Positions 21,482 through 32,538 of a stretch of DNA of 64,000 nt are shown here, in pieces. Below the pieces are notes generated by a model. That model did not search any database. It was not told where the DNA came from and worked only from the letters and a program-made list of their open reading frames with translations. Every line of letters starts with the position of its first letter. Positions within the stretch are counted from its first letter, which is position 1. The position numbers and the translations under genes were made by a program. Source of the DNA: Dryococelus australis (Eukaryota; Arthropoda; Insecta; Phasmatodea; Phasmatidae); assembly GCA_029891345.1 (NCBI GenBank), contig CM056999.1:28183418-28247417 (forward strand), in the 5' to 3' direction.

Positions 21482-22271
21482 TTACAATCTCGGTTGGTTC
21501 TCACTGCCCATCTCGATGTAACAGAACTCTGGTCTGCAGAGGTAATTCTTTCTTCTCTCTTGCTTCTGATCATAACAGGACTTGCTCTTTGCTTGTTTAC
21601 TTTGTAATACCTCAGTTACCTTTTTGGGCACGTGAGGTTCCAGCAACTTGGCCACTGTGAGTAGCTTTGTCCTCATACATCGACTCATTAAAAGCTGTGC
21701 AGGTGACAAGCCTAATACAGCCAGAGGAGTGTTCCTGTACCCCATTAGCATGATTGGCAGATCACTATCTGGATCTGTGCACCTCTTCAGCATATTCTTT
21801 GTAATCTGAACTGCTCACTCTGCCTGTCTATTCGACTTTGGGAAATGGGGACTTGTTGTCACAATCTCAAAGTCCCACTGCCTTGCAAACTGCTTGTACT
21901 TGTATGAGCTGAACGGCATATTATCTGACACAATAAAATTTTGGCATGCTGTGGGTGGCGAACCCAGACTTCATACCTCTTATGACTGCACTAACCTGCT
22001 TACATTTCACTGGCACCAATTCAATCCACCTGGAATAGTAGTCGACTACTACCATATAGCTGCTGCCTTCATAGTCCCACAGATCGACACTAACCTTCTC
22101 GAATGGCAGGTCAGGTACGGCATGAGGAATAAGGGGGTCTGCCACATTCCTGCTTCTGAATGTCTGACATAAAACACACCTTTTTACCAACGATTCAATG
22201 TCCACCGATACATGGGGCCAATATAGTACTTGACTGGCCCATACCTTGGTCATCTCAATTAGGCATTGCAC
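21482..22271 (-). pseudogene. Gypsy integrase
   Basis: Integrase joins the cDNA to host DNA. The minus-strand frame 21921-22271 holds the zinc-binding end (CVLCQTFRSRN), a VLYWPHVSVDIES stretch and the core start with its first Asp (VSVDLWDYEG), then VVVDYYSRWIELV. Around 21830-21930 the second Asp region (SDNMPFSS) and a stretch ending SNRQAE with the catalytic Glu can be read, but stops and register changes surround it. The frame 21482-21793 is the C-terminal part (DLPIMLMGYRNTPL, then LSPAQLLMSR). At least two breaks make the gene inactive. Confidence 0.85.
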
Positions 22272-22769
22272 TCATGGAGTAAGGTCAGAAGTTGCTGCCT
22301 CATTTTTAGTTGTACTATAATGTTGTCATTCAAAAACAGTAAGTTCTTGTCAACATACAAACTGTGTCATTGCTCAAAGTACACTTGAGCCTGCTGGTTT
22401 ACCTGTTTTTTGTCCTGAGGCCACCCTCTCTGGCAGTAGTGCATGACTTCACCCAGCATTTTGTCCTAGCTGTTTCCTGCCTGAACTCATTATTATTTCT
22501 TGTTGATGAACCTGAACAGTGTCACACTCGTTCACTAGCTGAATCATCTCATTCGCCAACTCTTCATCACTACAATTTCACTCTGGCATATACGATCTGG
22601 ACCGAAGGTCTGCTACACGCATGAGTTTTCCAGGCAGATACTCCACACATAATGTATAGCATAACAGTCTAATCACTCGCTGTAGTTGGACTGAGTAAAC
22701 ATCTGCAATGTTTTTGTTGAACACTGGGACCAGTGGTTTGTGATCAGCGTACACTGTGACACTCCTCCC

Positions 22770-23982
22770 TTATATGTAATGGTGAAACTTTTTGGCTACG
22801 AACACAATGCTCAGCACCTCCTTCTCCACTTGTGCATAGTTCTTTTCAGCCAGCGACAGGCTTCGTGATGCGTAGCTGATTGGCTGACCACCACACATCA
22901 AGCAGAATCCCAGCCCATCTTTTGATGCATCATACTGTACAGACAGCTCCTTGGTGGGATAATACAGACCTAGAACCAGTACCTTGCTTACCAACTCCTC
23001 GACTTGTTTCAAGACTTATGTGTGCACAGGCAACCACTGCCACCCACTGTTGTCTTTCAAGAGGTCCCTCAGAGGAGCAACAATGCTGGCTAAATTTGGA
23101 AAAAAACTTCTGTATGTAACTGACAAACCCCAACACTCTCTGTAGCTCAGCCTTGTTGATAGGTGTTGCTAGAGCTAGGACTGATTGTACCTGGTCTGGA
23201 TCTGGTTTCATCCCATTCTTAGAGAATAAATGTCCAAAATACTTGACTTCATCCTGTTTAAACTGAATTTAGTTTCCATTAAATTTAACGCTCAGTTCCC
23301 TAGCTCTCTGTGCCACTTGAAGCAAGATTTTATCATGTTCACATTCACTTTAAGTTGCATTCAATAGGTCATCAAAGTAAACCATTACACCTGGAATGTG
23401 ACCAAAGTTTTGTGTAATCACTCGTTGAAAGATTTCTGGTGTACTTGCCAGGCCAAAGGGGAGTCTAAGAAACTTGTAACAACCAAATGGTGTACTGAAT
23501 GTACAGTACTGGCTTGATGGCTCATCCAGCTCCATGTGATAAAACCCATCCTTTGAATCTAACCCCAGTGAAAATGACCATATTGTTCAGCTGACAACTC
23601 AGTTCCTCTAGAGTCGGTATCATCTGATATTCCCTGCATATTGCTTTATTTAGTTCCACTGGGTCTAAACACAGCCTAAGCGACTCATCTGGCTTCTCAC
23701 TACTGTTAAATTGCTGATCTATTCACACAGTTCATCCACTTGAGCAATAACACCCAGCTTAACAAGCTCATGCAGTTTACCTTCGAGTCTGTCCCTCAAT
23801 ACAAGAGGCACTCTTCTTGGAGGTTTAGCAACTGGCTGGACCAATTTGTCAACAATCAGGCTGCACTTGTTGGGAATACACCCTATTCCCTGAAACAGAT
23901 CTGAAAACTCGATCTGCCCTAATCTTATCTTCTGGAAGATCACCCTTGTATATGCTACACACAAAATTGTAGGAAACCACAT
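22770..23982 (-). pseudogene. Gypsy reverse transcriptase and RNase H
   Basis: Reverse transcriptase copies the element RNA; RNase H removes the template. The minus-strand frame 23719-23982 contains the RT start (PPRRVPLVLRDRL, then LVKLGVIAQVDE). A middle part is damaged. The frame 23350-23535 holds FGCYKFLRLPFGLASTPEIF and the catalytic MVYFDDLL, where family members usually have YVDD or YIDD. The frame 22770-23012 is RNase H, with YDASKDGLGFCL carrying an active-site Asp and then SYASRSLSLAEKNY. Different registers and internal stops show at least three breaks. Confidence 0.9.
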
Positions 23983-24475
23983 TTAAACAGATACACCCCG
24001 GGAGTCCTAGAATAGGCATTCTACAGTTGCCATCTTCCACAACAATAAACTGCAACCACTTGTGGCCACTGTCAGCTTTGTTTATATTGCATATAAGTTT
24101 ATTAACGCCCACTGGTTTCACGCTGTTACCACCAAACCCTACCAAGGTTATGTTAGGTTGGTTTAACTGGCTTGTGTTAGCCACCTGCCTCACAATGTGC
24201 TGTGGTATAGTATTTACCTAAGAGCCAGTATCAAGCCTGAAATCCACAGTCTTGCCTTCCATCCTAATTTCCTGGATCCATTCCTTCCGACCTGGCTTTT
24301 GCATTTCTGCTCCAGAGATTGCTTCTGCAACTTCTAACATGCCAATGAAGAACTCTTTTGGTTCAAGTGTCGTTGGTCTGCATGTTCCTGGATCTCTATC
24401 TGTCAAACTGACTTCTTCAACTTGATTGCTACAGAAAGCTGCAAAGTGATTCAACTGTTTACATTTGTAGCACAC
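23849..24475 (-). pseudogene. Gypsy zinc-knuckle end and aspartic protease
   Basis: Two zinc knuckles lie at about 24432-24532 on the minus strand, the second reading CYKCKQLNHFAAFC (CX2CX4HX4C), which bind element RNA in Gag. The same frame then reaches FRLDTGS, the aspartic protease active site, and is cut by a stop immediately after the Ser. The next frame (24193-23849) continues the protease with MPILGLPGC, the ILG flap-region motif. The in-frame stop at the active site prevents a full-length Gag-Pol from this copy. Confidence 0.88.
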
Positions 24476-24929
24476 TTCCCCAAATGCTGGGCAGGCACCC
24501 TTCCTATGTACCTTTCCACAGTGCTGACACTTAAAATTCCCTTTGGTTGTCTGCTTGTGTTCAGTAAGTTTTGGTTTTCGGTTTTTCCAAACTGCCTAAA
24601 CCACTTGCCACTCAAACGGAAGTTCAGAACTCGAGTTGTCCACATGCCACCTAACTGGATTAACAACCTTACTTTGTACCATGCCTGCAAGCTACTTACC
24701 CAACTCTGCAACCCTACACTGTTCCACTGCCTTTGAAAAACTTAAGTCTGGTTCTCGCAGCAAATGCTCCAGCAAACACTTTGTCTCAAATACCCAGAAC
24801 AATTCGGCCCCATATAACCCTTGTCAGTCTGGTCTTTGAATTCACGACATTTAACCAGTTTTTTTTAAGTCCCGTAAAAACAAGTCAAAGGGTTCTCCTT
24901 CCTGCAAGCGACAGTTAAACATATAACAT

Positions 24930-25181
24930 TCAACTACTGTGTTTTTTTTTAGGGTTACAATAATCTTCAAAGGCTTTTGTTACCTTCTGGAAATCCTGCT
25001 TTTCAGCCTCTGACAGGTCAAAGATATTGTATAACGCAACTGCTTCTTCACCTATGATGTTGAACCACATTGCCTCCTTAACTGCCGATGGCTTTGAGTC
25101 GTACCCCATCACTAGCATGAAGATATCAAAACTCTGTTTTAACTTCCGATAGTTTTCACACAGATTGCCATCAAGAAGCAA
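24930..25181 (-). pseudogene. Gypsy gag, N-terminal part
   Basis: An 83-codon minus-strand frame with features of a Gypsy capsid start: NYRKLKQSFDIFMLVMG, KEAMWFNIIGEEAVALYN and a TKAFEDYCNPK stretch, as in many arthropod Gypsy Gags. It lies just inside the 5' LTR and is separated from the zinc-knuckle segment (24432-24532) by frameshifts around 24710-24930. Confidence 0.75.
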
Positions 25182-25327
25182 AGCCGACGGTGGTTTAAAC
25201 GACTTTATTACTGCGATTATGCTGCCGCTCGACTGTCCATAACCTCATTACTGGTGGCAATCACAAAGCAATGCGAAAATACCCTAAGCACGTCTGTTAA
25301 CTGCCGAACTGACTACTGACTGCACCA

Positions 25328-25499
25328 TGATATGTTTTCGTAAACTTTTTATTATCTTTACTTGGGCCTCAAATGACTTACAACATTATTTTAATAACTG
25401 ATTGTCTATTTAACACGACCATTCTATAAAACAATACCACTCAGGTCCGCCATAGATTACACACACACTATGTGCATCTGTAATTTTACTATCGCAACA
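25328..25499 (-). repeat. 5' LTR of the 20.8-25.5 kb Gypsy element
   Basis: The 172-bp partner of the LTR at 20791-20962, starting TGATATG and ending GCAACA on the plus strand. The minus-strand sequence immediately after it begins TGGTGCAGTCAGTAG, the position of the primer-binding site; the priming tRNA was not identified. Confidence 0.9.
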
Positions 25500-25822
25500 A
25501 TACCAACATGAATAAAATTTGAAAAAAAAAAAGTTTCCTTTTCCATTTTATACTTTCTTATGTGTGTGATGTCTGATGAGTGAAGATAAGAACAAAATAT
25601 GTGTAATTGAACAAACACTCGCATTTTTTAAAAATAAATATGAAAATAATTACATATCTTTTGAAAAGTTTGTTAATTTTGTAATTTTGTGCAACATGAT
25701 TAATAAATCATACAAAATATTGATTGTGTAAAAAAAGGTGTCGATTTTTTACAGACATCACGAAAAATACTTGAAGTGTTTAATAATTTGGTGAACAACT
25801 TGAATAATTTCGAAAATAGACA

Positions 25823-26188
25823 AACTCGTTCCACTTTAACTACTTATTTGCAAATTATATCATTGATTTCATAGATTCGCTCGTAAACGGCAAACTGTGG
25901 CAAACTGGGGAAAAGAGGATGCGAAAAAATAACAGTAATTATAAATACCTTGCCGAGCTTCGGGGAAGACATCAACATTTTTTTAACGGACCCTTCTCCC
26001 AACAATTATACATGGGATCTTTAGATCAAGCTATAAATACGATTCATAACAGGCAAATCAATGTCGAATCTCTTTGGTATGGCTCGAGTAAATTTCGGCT
26101 TACGAGGGAAAATGTGTTTGATGAGAAACTCGTTGGTTTAGTGAACAAATACAAAAAGCTCAAACATGAGAATAGAGTGGGTAAATGA
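25823..26188 (+). CDS. Hypothetical protein, partial (about 120 aa)
   Basis: The plus-strand frame is open from about 25823 to the stop at 26188, with the first ATG at 25919 giving 89 aa. The segment upstream of this ATG is also protein-like (an IIDFIDSLVNGKLW-type stretch). Balanced composition (LAELRGRHQHFF, ESLWYGSSKF) argues against chance. The product is not recognised. It lies just right of the Gypsy insertion and may belong to the same ancient virus-like sequence as 28577-32538, but that is inference from style only. Confidence 0.35.
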   Translation, partial: NSFHFNYLFANYIIDFIDSLVNGKLWQTGEKRMRKNNSNYKYLAELRGRHQHFFNGPFSQQLYMGSLDQAINTIHNRQINVESLWYGSSKFRLTRENVFDEKLVGLVNKYKKLKHENRVGK

Positions 26189-26329
26189 ACAAAGCACTAT
26201 ACAATAATGAGTTGAAATAAAAGGAGAAGATGGAAGACCCCCTCCCCCTTTTTTATTTATTTGTAATGCACATGACCAGAAGAAATTATATTTTGTGTTA
26301 GTGAAAATTGTTTACCATAATGAAAACTA

Positions 26330-27010
26330 TTTTCCAGGTGCGGGATTCGGACCTACACTCCTCTTACAGAGAACTAAAGCCTGCATTTCGCACCTTGGAG
26401 CAATCAGCCAATAAGACAGTTATGGACAAGTCTGTTTAGTTTCGCAATAATTCGCCAGAGTGCTCCAGGATCAACATTCCAGCCCCACTCCTACTTCAAA
26501 CAACAAATCAGATTACTCCATTTCATTTTCCCCTCCCTTCTACTCCTTCCATTAGGCCTATATAAGAACTAAATCTGGTAAGAGACTTTAGTCAGGGAAG
26601 AGAACTGATTCAGGGAAATATCTCCCCTTCCCCCCCAACACCAGGAGCTGAAGGAAAGTTGAAGAAGGTGAGTATATAGTACAGTTATATATAACTTATT
26701 AAATATTAATATTTAATAAGGTATATTTATTATATATTTTACCTCTTTGAACTTATCCCCTTCGCTCTGTTCTGAGAGGAGAGATGTTCTCTTTTCCTTT
26801 CTTATCCCCAACTGAATTATTTTTTCCAGATTTCACTCTCATATAGGCCAAATTTAGTAGCATGTATGGAAGCGAGATCGTGGTGTAATCTGATTGGTTG
26901 TTGACTGAATTTGCGGGAAGGGGAATGATGTTTGCAGAGTATTCAGGCGAAATCTCGTGGAACTAAACAAATTTACCCATTAGTCCCTATACAAACCAAA
27001 GTATTAATAT
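26330..27010. repeat. Fold-back-type interspersed repeat, copy 2
   Basis: A second copy of the repeat at 5450-7190. The left arm (about 26545-26655) contains AGGCCTATATAAGAACTAAA and TCTGGTAAGAGACTTTAGTC. The right arm (about 26755-26880) is its imperfect inverted complement, including TATAGGCCAAATTTAGTAGC. The loop is a short TATTAAATATTAATATTTAATA-type AT palindrome near 26690-26720. Sequence downstream of the right arm (GATCGTGGTGTAATCTGATT, CTCGTGGAACTAAACAAA) matches copy 1 at 6750-6860, and a partial third copy follows at 28135-28300. Confidence 0.65.
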
Positions 27011-27059
27011 TCAATGTTCGACTCACAAATAATGTGAAGAGAATAGAACTGTAACTTTG

Positions 27060-27180
27060 GATACGGCACCGACCTCACATCACCTTAAGACACCACACAC
27101 GCTTCACATGGCAAGTTAAGAAACCACACACCTCACATCGCACCTTAGGACATCACACACCTCATGCCACCTTCAAGCCA
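27060..27180. repeat. CA-rich degenerate tandem repeat
   Basis: A motif of the type ACCTTAGGACACCACACACC recurs about three to four times at roughly 30-base spacing with small changes. No function is evident. Confidence 0.6.
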
Positions 27181-27389
27181 TCCAAATACAAAATTCTAAT
27201 AATTTATTTAAGACTGTGTCCATTAAAAAAACCTTTCAAGAAAAAACTTTAATTCTGGATAGATGGAATCAATTCCTCGAAAATCACCAGAGTGCTTCAC
27301 AATCAACATACTCCCTCCACCACTCCACCATCTCCAACCAATCAGATTGCACCCTTATTACATTTCGCCTCACTTCCCCTCCTAACTCA

Positions 27390-27712
27390 ATCAACAATCC
27401 AACCCACTCGAAAGTGCACTGACACACACACACGCACACCTTTGTCAATATATTTTGTAGTTCAGTTGCCTAATTGCTTCCATAATACCAGTTAACCAAA
27501 CATATTTGGTGGCAAAAGGGAGTAACAGATAGTTACTACTTTGGAAGTGAGAAGGGGGATTCTTGTTCATTAGCAAGACTATTTCTTTGCAAAGTCGAAG
27601 GTGAATCAGCAATCCAGCCCATTCGAAAGTGCACCAACCTAAAACTCCTTTTGTCAATATATATTATAGTTCAGTGTACTAATTGCTTCCATAATCCTAT
27701 TTAACCAAGCAT
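27390..27712. repeat. Direct duplication of about 110 bp, spaced about 205 bp
   Basis: Segments at about 27390-27505 and 27598-27712 share TCAATA-flanked landmarks in the same order: CAATCCA(A/G)CCCA, TCGAAAGTGCAC, TTTGTCAATATAT, then AATTGCTTCCATAAT and TTAACCAA. The intervening sequence is unrelated, so this is a tandem duplication of a unit of about 205 bp that has diverged. Confidence 0.75.
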
Positions 27713-28010
27713 AGGACGACTTTGGCTTTTGGTCATCTTGGGATGACTTTGGTAGGGTCGTCTTAGGACGACATTGGTTTTGGGTTGTCTTAGATGACTT
27801 TGGCTTTGGGTCATTTTAGTATAAAAATTTGGTTTTGGGTCATCTTGGGATGACTTTAGTTTTGGGTCATCTTAGGATGACTTTGGCTTTGGGTCGTTTT
27901 AGTACAACTTTGGCTTTAGGTCATCTCAGGATGACTTTGACTTCAGGTCATCTTAGGATGACTTTGGTTTGGGTCGCCATAGGACGACTTTGGCTTTTGG
28001 TCATCTTAGG
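27713..28010 (+). repeat. Minisatellite, period about 29 bp
   Basis: About ten head-to-tail units of the form GGATGACTTTGGCTTTGGGT followed by CATCTTA, with unit lengths of 26-30 bases and substitutions between GATGAC, GACGAC and variants. One frame stays open through part of the array by virtue of its repeat structure and is not a gene. Confidence 0.9.
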
Positions 28011-28300
28011 CCACCACCATCACATTAGAGCGATGCTGATGTCATAGTCTTCATATTGTCCTAGGCCCCCACCATCATATTAAAGCAATGCTGACCTCAT
28101 AGACTTCACATAAGCTTAGGCCAGCACTTTATTCAACAGCCAATCAGATTACAACATGATAAACTAGAAGGAGGGGCTGGGAGGGGGAAAGGAATGACGA
28201 TCATTGAGCACTGGTAAAAACTTGCAGAACTAAACAAACTAATCCTCTAGTCCTTATAAATATTATTCAAACACATAGTGCTACTAATAACTGCCAGACT
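28005..28300. repeat. Two-unit duplication and partial fold-back repeat, copy 3
   Basis: From 28005 to about 28125, two units of about 55-60 bp share CCACCATCA(C/T)ATTA, GCGATGCTGA or GCAATGCTGA, and TCATAG with CTTCA. From 28135 to 28300 the sequence matches the right part of the fold-back repeat (AGCCAATCAGATTAC, CAGAACTAAACAAACTAATC), the third occurrence in the window. Confidence 0.6.
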
Positions 28301-28576
28301 TGTGTCCGTTAAAAAAAAAACCAAGTTCTGTTCACTTTACATTATTTGCGAGACAAACTTTGAAAATAAGCTGTCTGGGATAGGGGTGGTTTCGAGTTTT
28401 TTCTAAAAGTATTGGGAAATCGCTACCTTAAAAATCATAGACGAGACAGTTGTCAAGTGATTTTGTTCATTTGTTGGATTTCACATGTTAAAAATAATAA
28501 ATATAATAAATAAACAGTAATTGAAAATATCTTTATTTTTATTTCACTACAGATCTTTTCAAAAACAGTTAACATT

Positions 28577-29035
28577 TATTAATCCAATTCCCAAAAGTGG
28601 CGATGGATTTCTTCGCATTTACATATCGGTGGAATATATTTTCCTTCACTTTCAACTGTCATCATAGCACTCTTGGAAGCTACATGGAGAACTAATCTTT
28701 GGAATCTGGACTCAAAAATATTGTTTATGACATCGGCAAGTTTTTGTTTTTGTTCACTCTCCAGGTAATTTTATATCTCTTGTACGGTTCGTTTTGTTTT
28801 TTTCAGCAATGTACTTTTTGATTGTAGGAAATTATAATAATTCAATTGTGGTTGCAAATAAAAGTTTTGCATTTTGGCTCTTGTTTTTTTCACACATGTG
28901 TTGCATTTTGGCTCTTGTGTTTTCCCATTGGCAGACCAAAAAATGCAGATAAGTTAAGTTAATAAACTTCTTTTCTTCATCAACCACAATATTTTTCTTG
29001 GAAATATTGTGACTGATGTGTATTTGTGCAACCAC
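28577..29035 (-). pseudogene. Hypothetical protein fragments, virus-like block 2
   Basis: The minus-strand frame 28832-29035 and a further open stretch at 28577-28765 ending in a stop look protein-like. The second contains a Lys/Gln-rich helix, then VESEGKYIPP and a Cys-x-Cys pair (CKCEE) near its C-terminus. A Lys-rich, T/A-rich damaged stretch lies between them. The family is not recognised. This is the only minus-strand frame in the 28.6-32.5 kb block. Confidence 0.3.
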
Positions 29036-29092
29036 AGCTGATCCATTTTTTATTTCGAATGCTGATCTTTGAGTAAACGGATGTAGCTGATT

Positions 29093-29490
29093 ATGTCAAT
29101 ACCAGTATCTCAAAGCATGTTTCATATCAAAAATTTCCATAGAGTTTTCGAAATCATCCACCCCTATCTAGAACCGATGTCCGAAATATACCAACAAAAC
29201 GTAATATATATCTTCTGTGAGTTTAATGGTTATATATTCAAACAAAAAGTTGTCTCAGCTCGAAATAATTCTGTGTGGGTTTGCGAGTCGGGAGTTTAAC
29301 AGTGAGATTTACTATCCAGTAGATCCAATACATATTTCACCATGTTCACTCGAAGCCAAAGCTAAATTGCTACCTTCGAAAATTACAGGTCGCATATATA
29401 GAAGAATTAGTAACTGTGCAATGCTGTCTCATTTGATGATCAATTCAGTCGGCATAACGTTCCAGGTGCAGATGTGTAGTACTCTGCGAT
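29093..29490 (+). pseudogene. Hypothetical protein, virus-like block 2, frameshifted
   Basis: Two overlapping plus-strand frames (29093-29299 and 29217-29492) look like one gene with a register change near 29290. The first has EPMSEIYQQNVIYIFCEF; the second continues with NSEIYYPVDPIHISP and a basic region. No family recognised. A segment to about 29640 still reads protein-like in places. Confidence 0.3.
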
Positions 29491-29797
29491 AATCAGGATC
29501 GCATACTCCGGCATAAGGTTGAAGTCCCTGTTGTCAAATCGATGAACGAGGAATCATGTACCCAAAATGACCAGCAGGATATAGCAATCGAAGACCCAGA
29601 GGTAATGCATGTCGTTCTCCTGGAGCTAACATGATATTTTAAATGGCATATAAATCACAAGTCGCAGTTCCCAGAGTTGAATATTTTGGAGCTCTTGCTT
29701 TGGATTAATCTGATCATAAAAAAGAAGAGGACTGTTGTAAATCACTGCTGGGATCGGTTGTTTATCCATACTGAAACACATCAGTTACTCGACTTAC

Positions 29798-29798
<1 letters not shown>

Positions 29799-29842
<44 letters not shown>
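29799..29842. repeat. (TA)n(CA)n microsatellite
   Basis: An alternating TA run passes into a CA run, about 44 bases together. Confidence 0.95.
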
Positions 29843-29843
<1 letters not shown>

Positions 29844-30239
29844 AATTTCTAGTCTTTTTTTACTAGTGTTAGTTTTTTTATTTTTACCAATGATAGTTTT
29901 TTTATTGGTCAAATGTTTAGACACCATCAGGCATGAAAAAATACAAGTGATCACAGTCAATCGAATAACATTTGCAAGTTTTTGCTAGCCAAATTATGGA
30001 CCAGATTCGTGGAAATGTCTTGACTACAAGCATCAACAAAATTTAAAAACTCCCATCGGAGATTCCAACACCATTTTCTCAATCAAGCAATGACATACAA
30101 GTGTTACCTCTAACGTCGAATTCTCAGCATTGACTATCAAAATAATTATGATTCGATCTTTGGACGAGCAAATTTCTTGTAAAGTAATGCAAATCTTTGT
30201 CAAGATCCAAAAGTTTTTCGACATTTCATTTTTAACAGG

Positions 30240-30690
30240 TCGATAAAGACGATGTTGCAAGGCAGCAACAGACAGATGTGCCGGAATTTACTGTCTCCAT
30301 GAATAAAATGTTTGCACTGTCAAATCGTTTTACAAGACAATATACAAACAAACAAGCTCATCGTTCCTCAAATGTGGGTGACATCACTTGGCATCGATCT
30401 GAACGTCTCTCGAATCGTCCTCTTCGACCCGACCAACATCGTCGATGGACAAAAGGAGAAATTCATCCATCTGAAGGGGGATACCATCATTTTACTCAAA
30501 CAGGATCCGGTGATACATTCTGTCTCGATCATTGCCATCGATCGAGAGGCTTTTGCGACGACAGATATACTGTTTGTCTCGCTGTTGATCCTGAAGAATC
30601 AGAATGCCGACATCAATTGAGATATGGAACTATTGTACATGGTTTCAGATGTGATTGCTGTATCCTACTTACATTCCTCTTAATAACCTG
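30240..30690 (+). pseudogene. Hypothetical protein, virus-like block 2, frameshifted
   Basis: The frame at 30312-30620 (102 codons) contains SLGIDLNVSRIVLFDPTNIV and then a hydrophobic stretch (VIHSVSIIAIDREAF). The register used just upstream (30278-30400) also looks coding for its first part, so a frameshift near 30310 is likely. The product is not recognised. The strand matches the IAP gene downstream. Confidence 0.35.
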
Positions 30691-30719
30691 AGGTTAAAAT
30701 TTACCGAAAAATTCTGTAC

Positions 30720-31238
30720 ATGCATAAGCGAGGCTTGCCCAAAACACACAAGCTTCACAAATTATGCGAATTGTTTTGCAACATTTACACCCTGAAATGG
30801 TTCGATGACGAGAAAAATGGCGGAGCATTGGATAAGGTGATTATCGATGTGTCGCACGCCTACGACTTTGTCGAACCGACTGCTGATATTTTGGAAAATT
30901 CTTGTCTCTTTGTTTATTTCAAATACATTTCGAAAAAAACCAACTACTTCTATTGCGAGGTGAACCAGAAAACCTAGGAGTTGGCAAAGGGTATAATCAA
31001 TGATTTTCACTCCGAATAGCTTCCATTTCTCTACCTGTTAAAATCACTGAGTTTATAGGACGAAAATTTAATTAGCATGGTTTTGAGCAGCACCAAAAGA
31101 AACATCCATCACTACCTAGGACTCTTGGATAAATTGGTTTCGCTCGACAGCAAGCTCGAATTTAAAGATTTAATCAGTTCCTCGAACCTCTCCTTGAACG
31201 AAATCATGGCAGAAATCAATAGCACCAAATGGTTATAA
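30720..31238 (+). pseudogene. Hypothetical protein fragments, virus-like block 2
   Basis: The open frame 30720-30977 (85 codons) contains ELFCNIYTLKWFDDEKNGG and then DKVIIDVSHAYDFVE. After a damaged stretch, a further protein-like segment lies at about 31065-31238 (HHYLGLLDKLVSLDSKLEF). They may be one eroded gene. No family recognised. It precedes the IAP remnant on the same strand. Confidence 0.35.
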
Positions 31239-31630
31239 ACGCGCAAATGAATCCCCGACTCGGTCATAATTCGTTTATCTTGGCCATAGAATGGAATGGT
31301 TTGACTTTGCGAGATGATGGTTTGTATTTAAATTAAAAACGAATTTTGAATAAATCAAAGACTTGGTTATTTCCCAGACAACGATTCACAGAATCATTCA
31401 TTCAATACTTTGTGCATACTTTGTGAATTTTTTCATATGGAAATGGATACTCATTGTAAAAAGGTAGGAGGAGAGAGGGCATAATCCTGGTTAATTCTGA
31501 GTATACTTTTCGCGAATGTAGATGTCAACCCTCCAATGCCGTGCAATCTGCCTTTATGGAATTATGAACTGCGTAATTCTAAGAGGCGGGTATCGTGGAA
31601 TGTATACATTCGAAGTTTCCTGAATAAAAT

Positions 31631-32538
31631 TTGTTCGAATCGCGGTTGGCAACGTACGAGTTTTGGACCAAGGCGATGAAACAACGGTCGAAACAACTTA
31701 TACGATCTGGTTTCTTTTATACGGGGAACAATAATGTAGTTATTTGCTTTTATTGTGGGTGTAAGTATTATCACTGGAAAGAGGGTGATGATCCTTGGAT
31801 CGAACACATTTACAATTACTTGTTGATAGAATGTCTGTACGTTAACTTGATGAAGGATAATATTAATCCAGAACCTATTATGACTGCAAATTTCGAGGAT
31901 TATAAAAATGTTTGTAAAAGCGACATCCTGAACGATGTTGATGTGGATGCCAATTCTGACCGCTTGAAAAGCAGTAAATAACAAGACACCTATCCTGAAT
32001 ACAACACATATAAAGCATGAATAAAAACATTCAAAATTAAACAATGGCCTCCATCTCTAGTTCAAGACCCGAAACAGCTAAATAGTGTGGGTTTTTTTTT
32101 ACACTAGCTTTGGTGGTCGAGTGACTTGGTTCCATTGCGGTAAAGGTACCTTACATTGGGAAAATGAAGACGATCCTTGGTTAGAACATGGTTATTGGTA
32201 TCCCGAATTTAAATTTTTCCTTTGGGCAAAAGGAGAAGGTTTCATCGAAAAATTCGGGTGGAAATATTTCAATTTTGTAAATGGCTTCACCATAAGTAGA
32301 ACGAGGCGACGGCAATTCCGCGATCAACGATTTAGAGGAATGTGCAGGACATAGCTTCGATAGTGACGGTGAAAAAAAAAATCCACTTTCATGTAAGATT
32401 TGTTACCAAAGAGAAATGAAGGTTGTTTTTCTCCCCTGTGTTCATTCGATTTCATGCATCGAATGTCTATTTACACATACCAAATATGCAATATGTCATA
32501 AAAAAATCATTGCTTTATGTAAAATATACATACAGTAA
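31631..32538 (+). pseudogene. Inhibitor-of-apoptosis protein remnant (BIR-BIR-RING), virus-like
   Basis: IAPs bind and restrain caspases through BIR domains, and their RING is a ubiquitin ligase module; baculoviruses and several other arthropod DNA viruses carry them. The frame 31631-31981 has a complete BIR: RLATYEFW, GFFYTG, zinc ligands Cys39, Cys42 and His59 with CX2CX16H spacing, DDPWIEH, and Cys68 displaced by two residues. The frame 32085-32354 is a second BIR (DDPWLEH) in which Trp and Phe stand where the first and last zinc Cys belong. In a different register, 32383-32538 encodes a C-terminal RING starting CKICYQREMKVV, with one of the eight metal ligands missing (YAICH). No intron separates the parts. 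Frameshifts and stops between domains show it is dead. The N-terminus is unclear; a stop lies just before 31631. A host retrocopy is the alternative. Confidence 0.85.

Larger units (their letters stand above)
20791..25499 (-). mobile_element. Ty3/Gypsy LTR retrotransposon with 172-bp LTRs
   Basis: Two direct 172-bp terminal repeats (20791-20962 and 25328-25499) enclose about 4.4 kb with gag, protease, reverse transcriptase, RNase H and integrase in the minus-strand order expected of Ty3/Gypsy. Flanks are ATACT on the left and ATACC on the right, a 4-of-5 match for a 5-bp target duplication. A polypurine tract, AAAAGGGGAAT on the minus strand, lies directly inside the downstream LTR near 20964-20976. 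There is no env. Stops and frameshifts occur in protease, RT and integrase, so this copy is inactive. It inserted right of the Polinton integrase remnant. Confidence 0.93.

Noticed and set aside
21343-21660. Plus-strand frames within the first Gypsy element (21343-21660, 24422-24736 and others).
   Set aside because: The minus strand encodes the Gypsy proteins; the plus frames carry no independent motif.
27713-28010. A CRISPR-like array of about 29-bp repeats.
   Set aside because: The units are directly adjacent, without unique spacers, and the genome is eukaryotic; this is a minisatellite.
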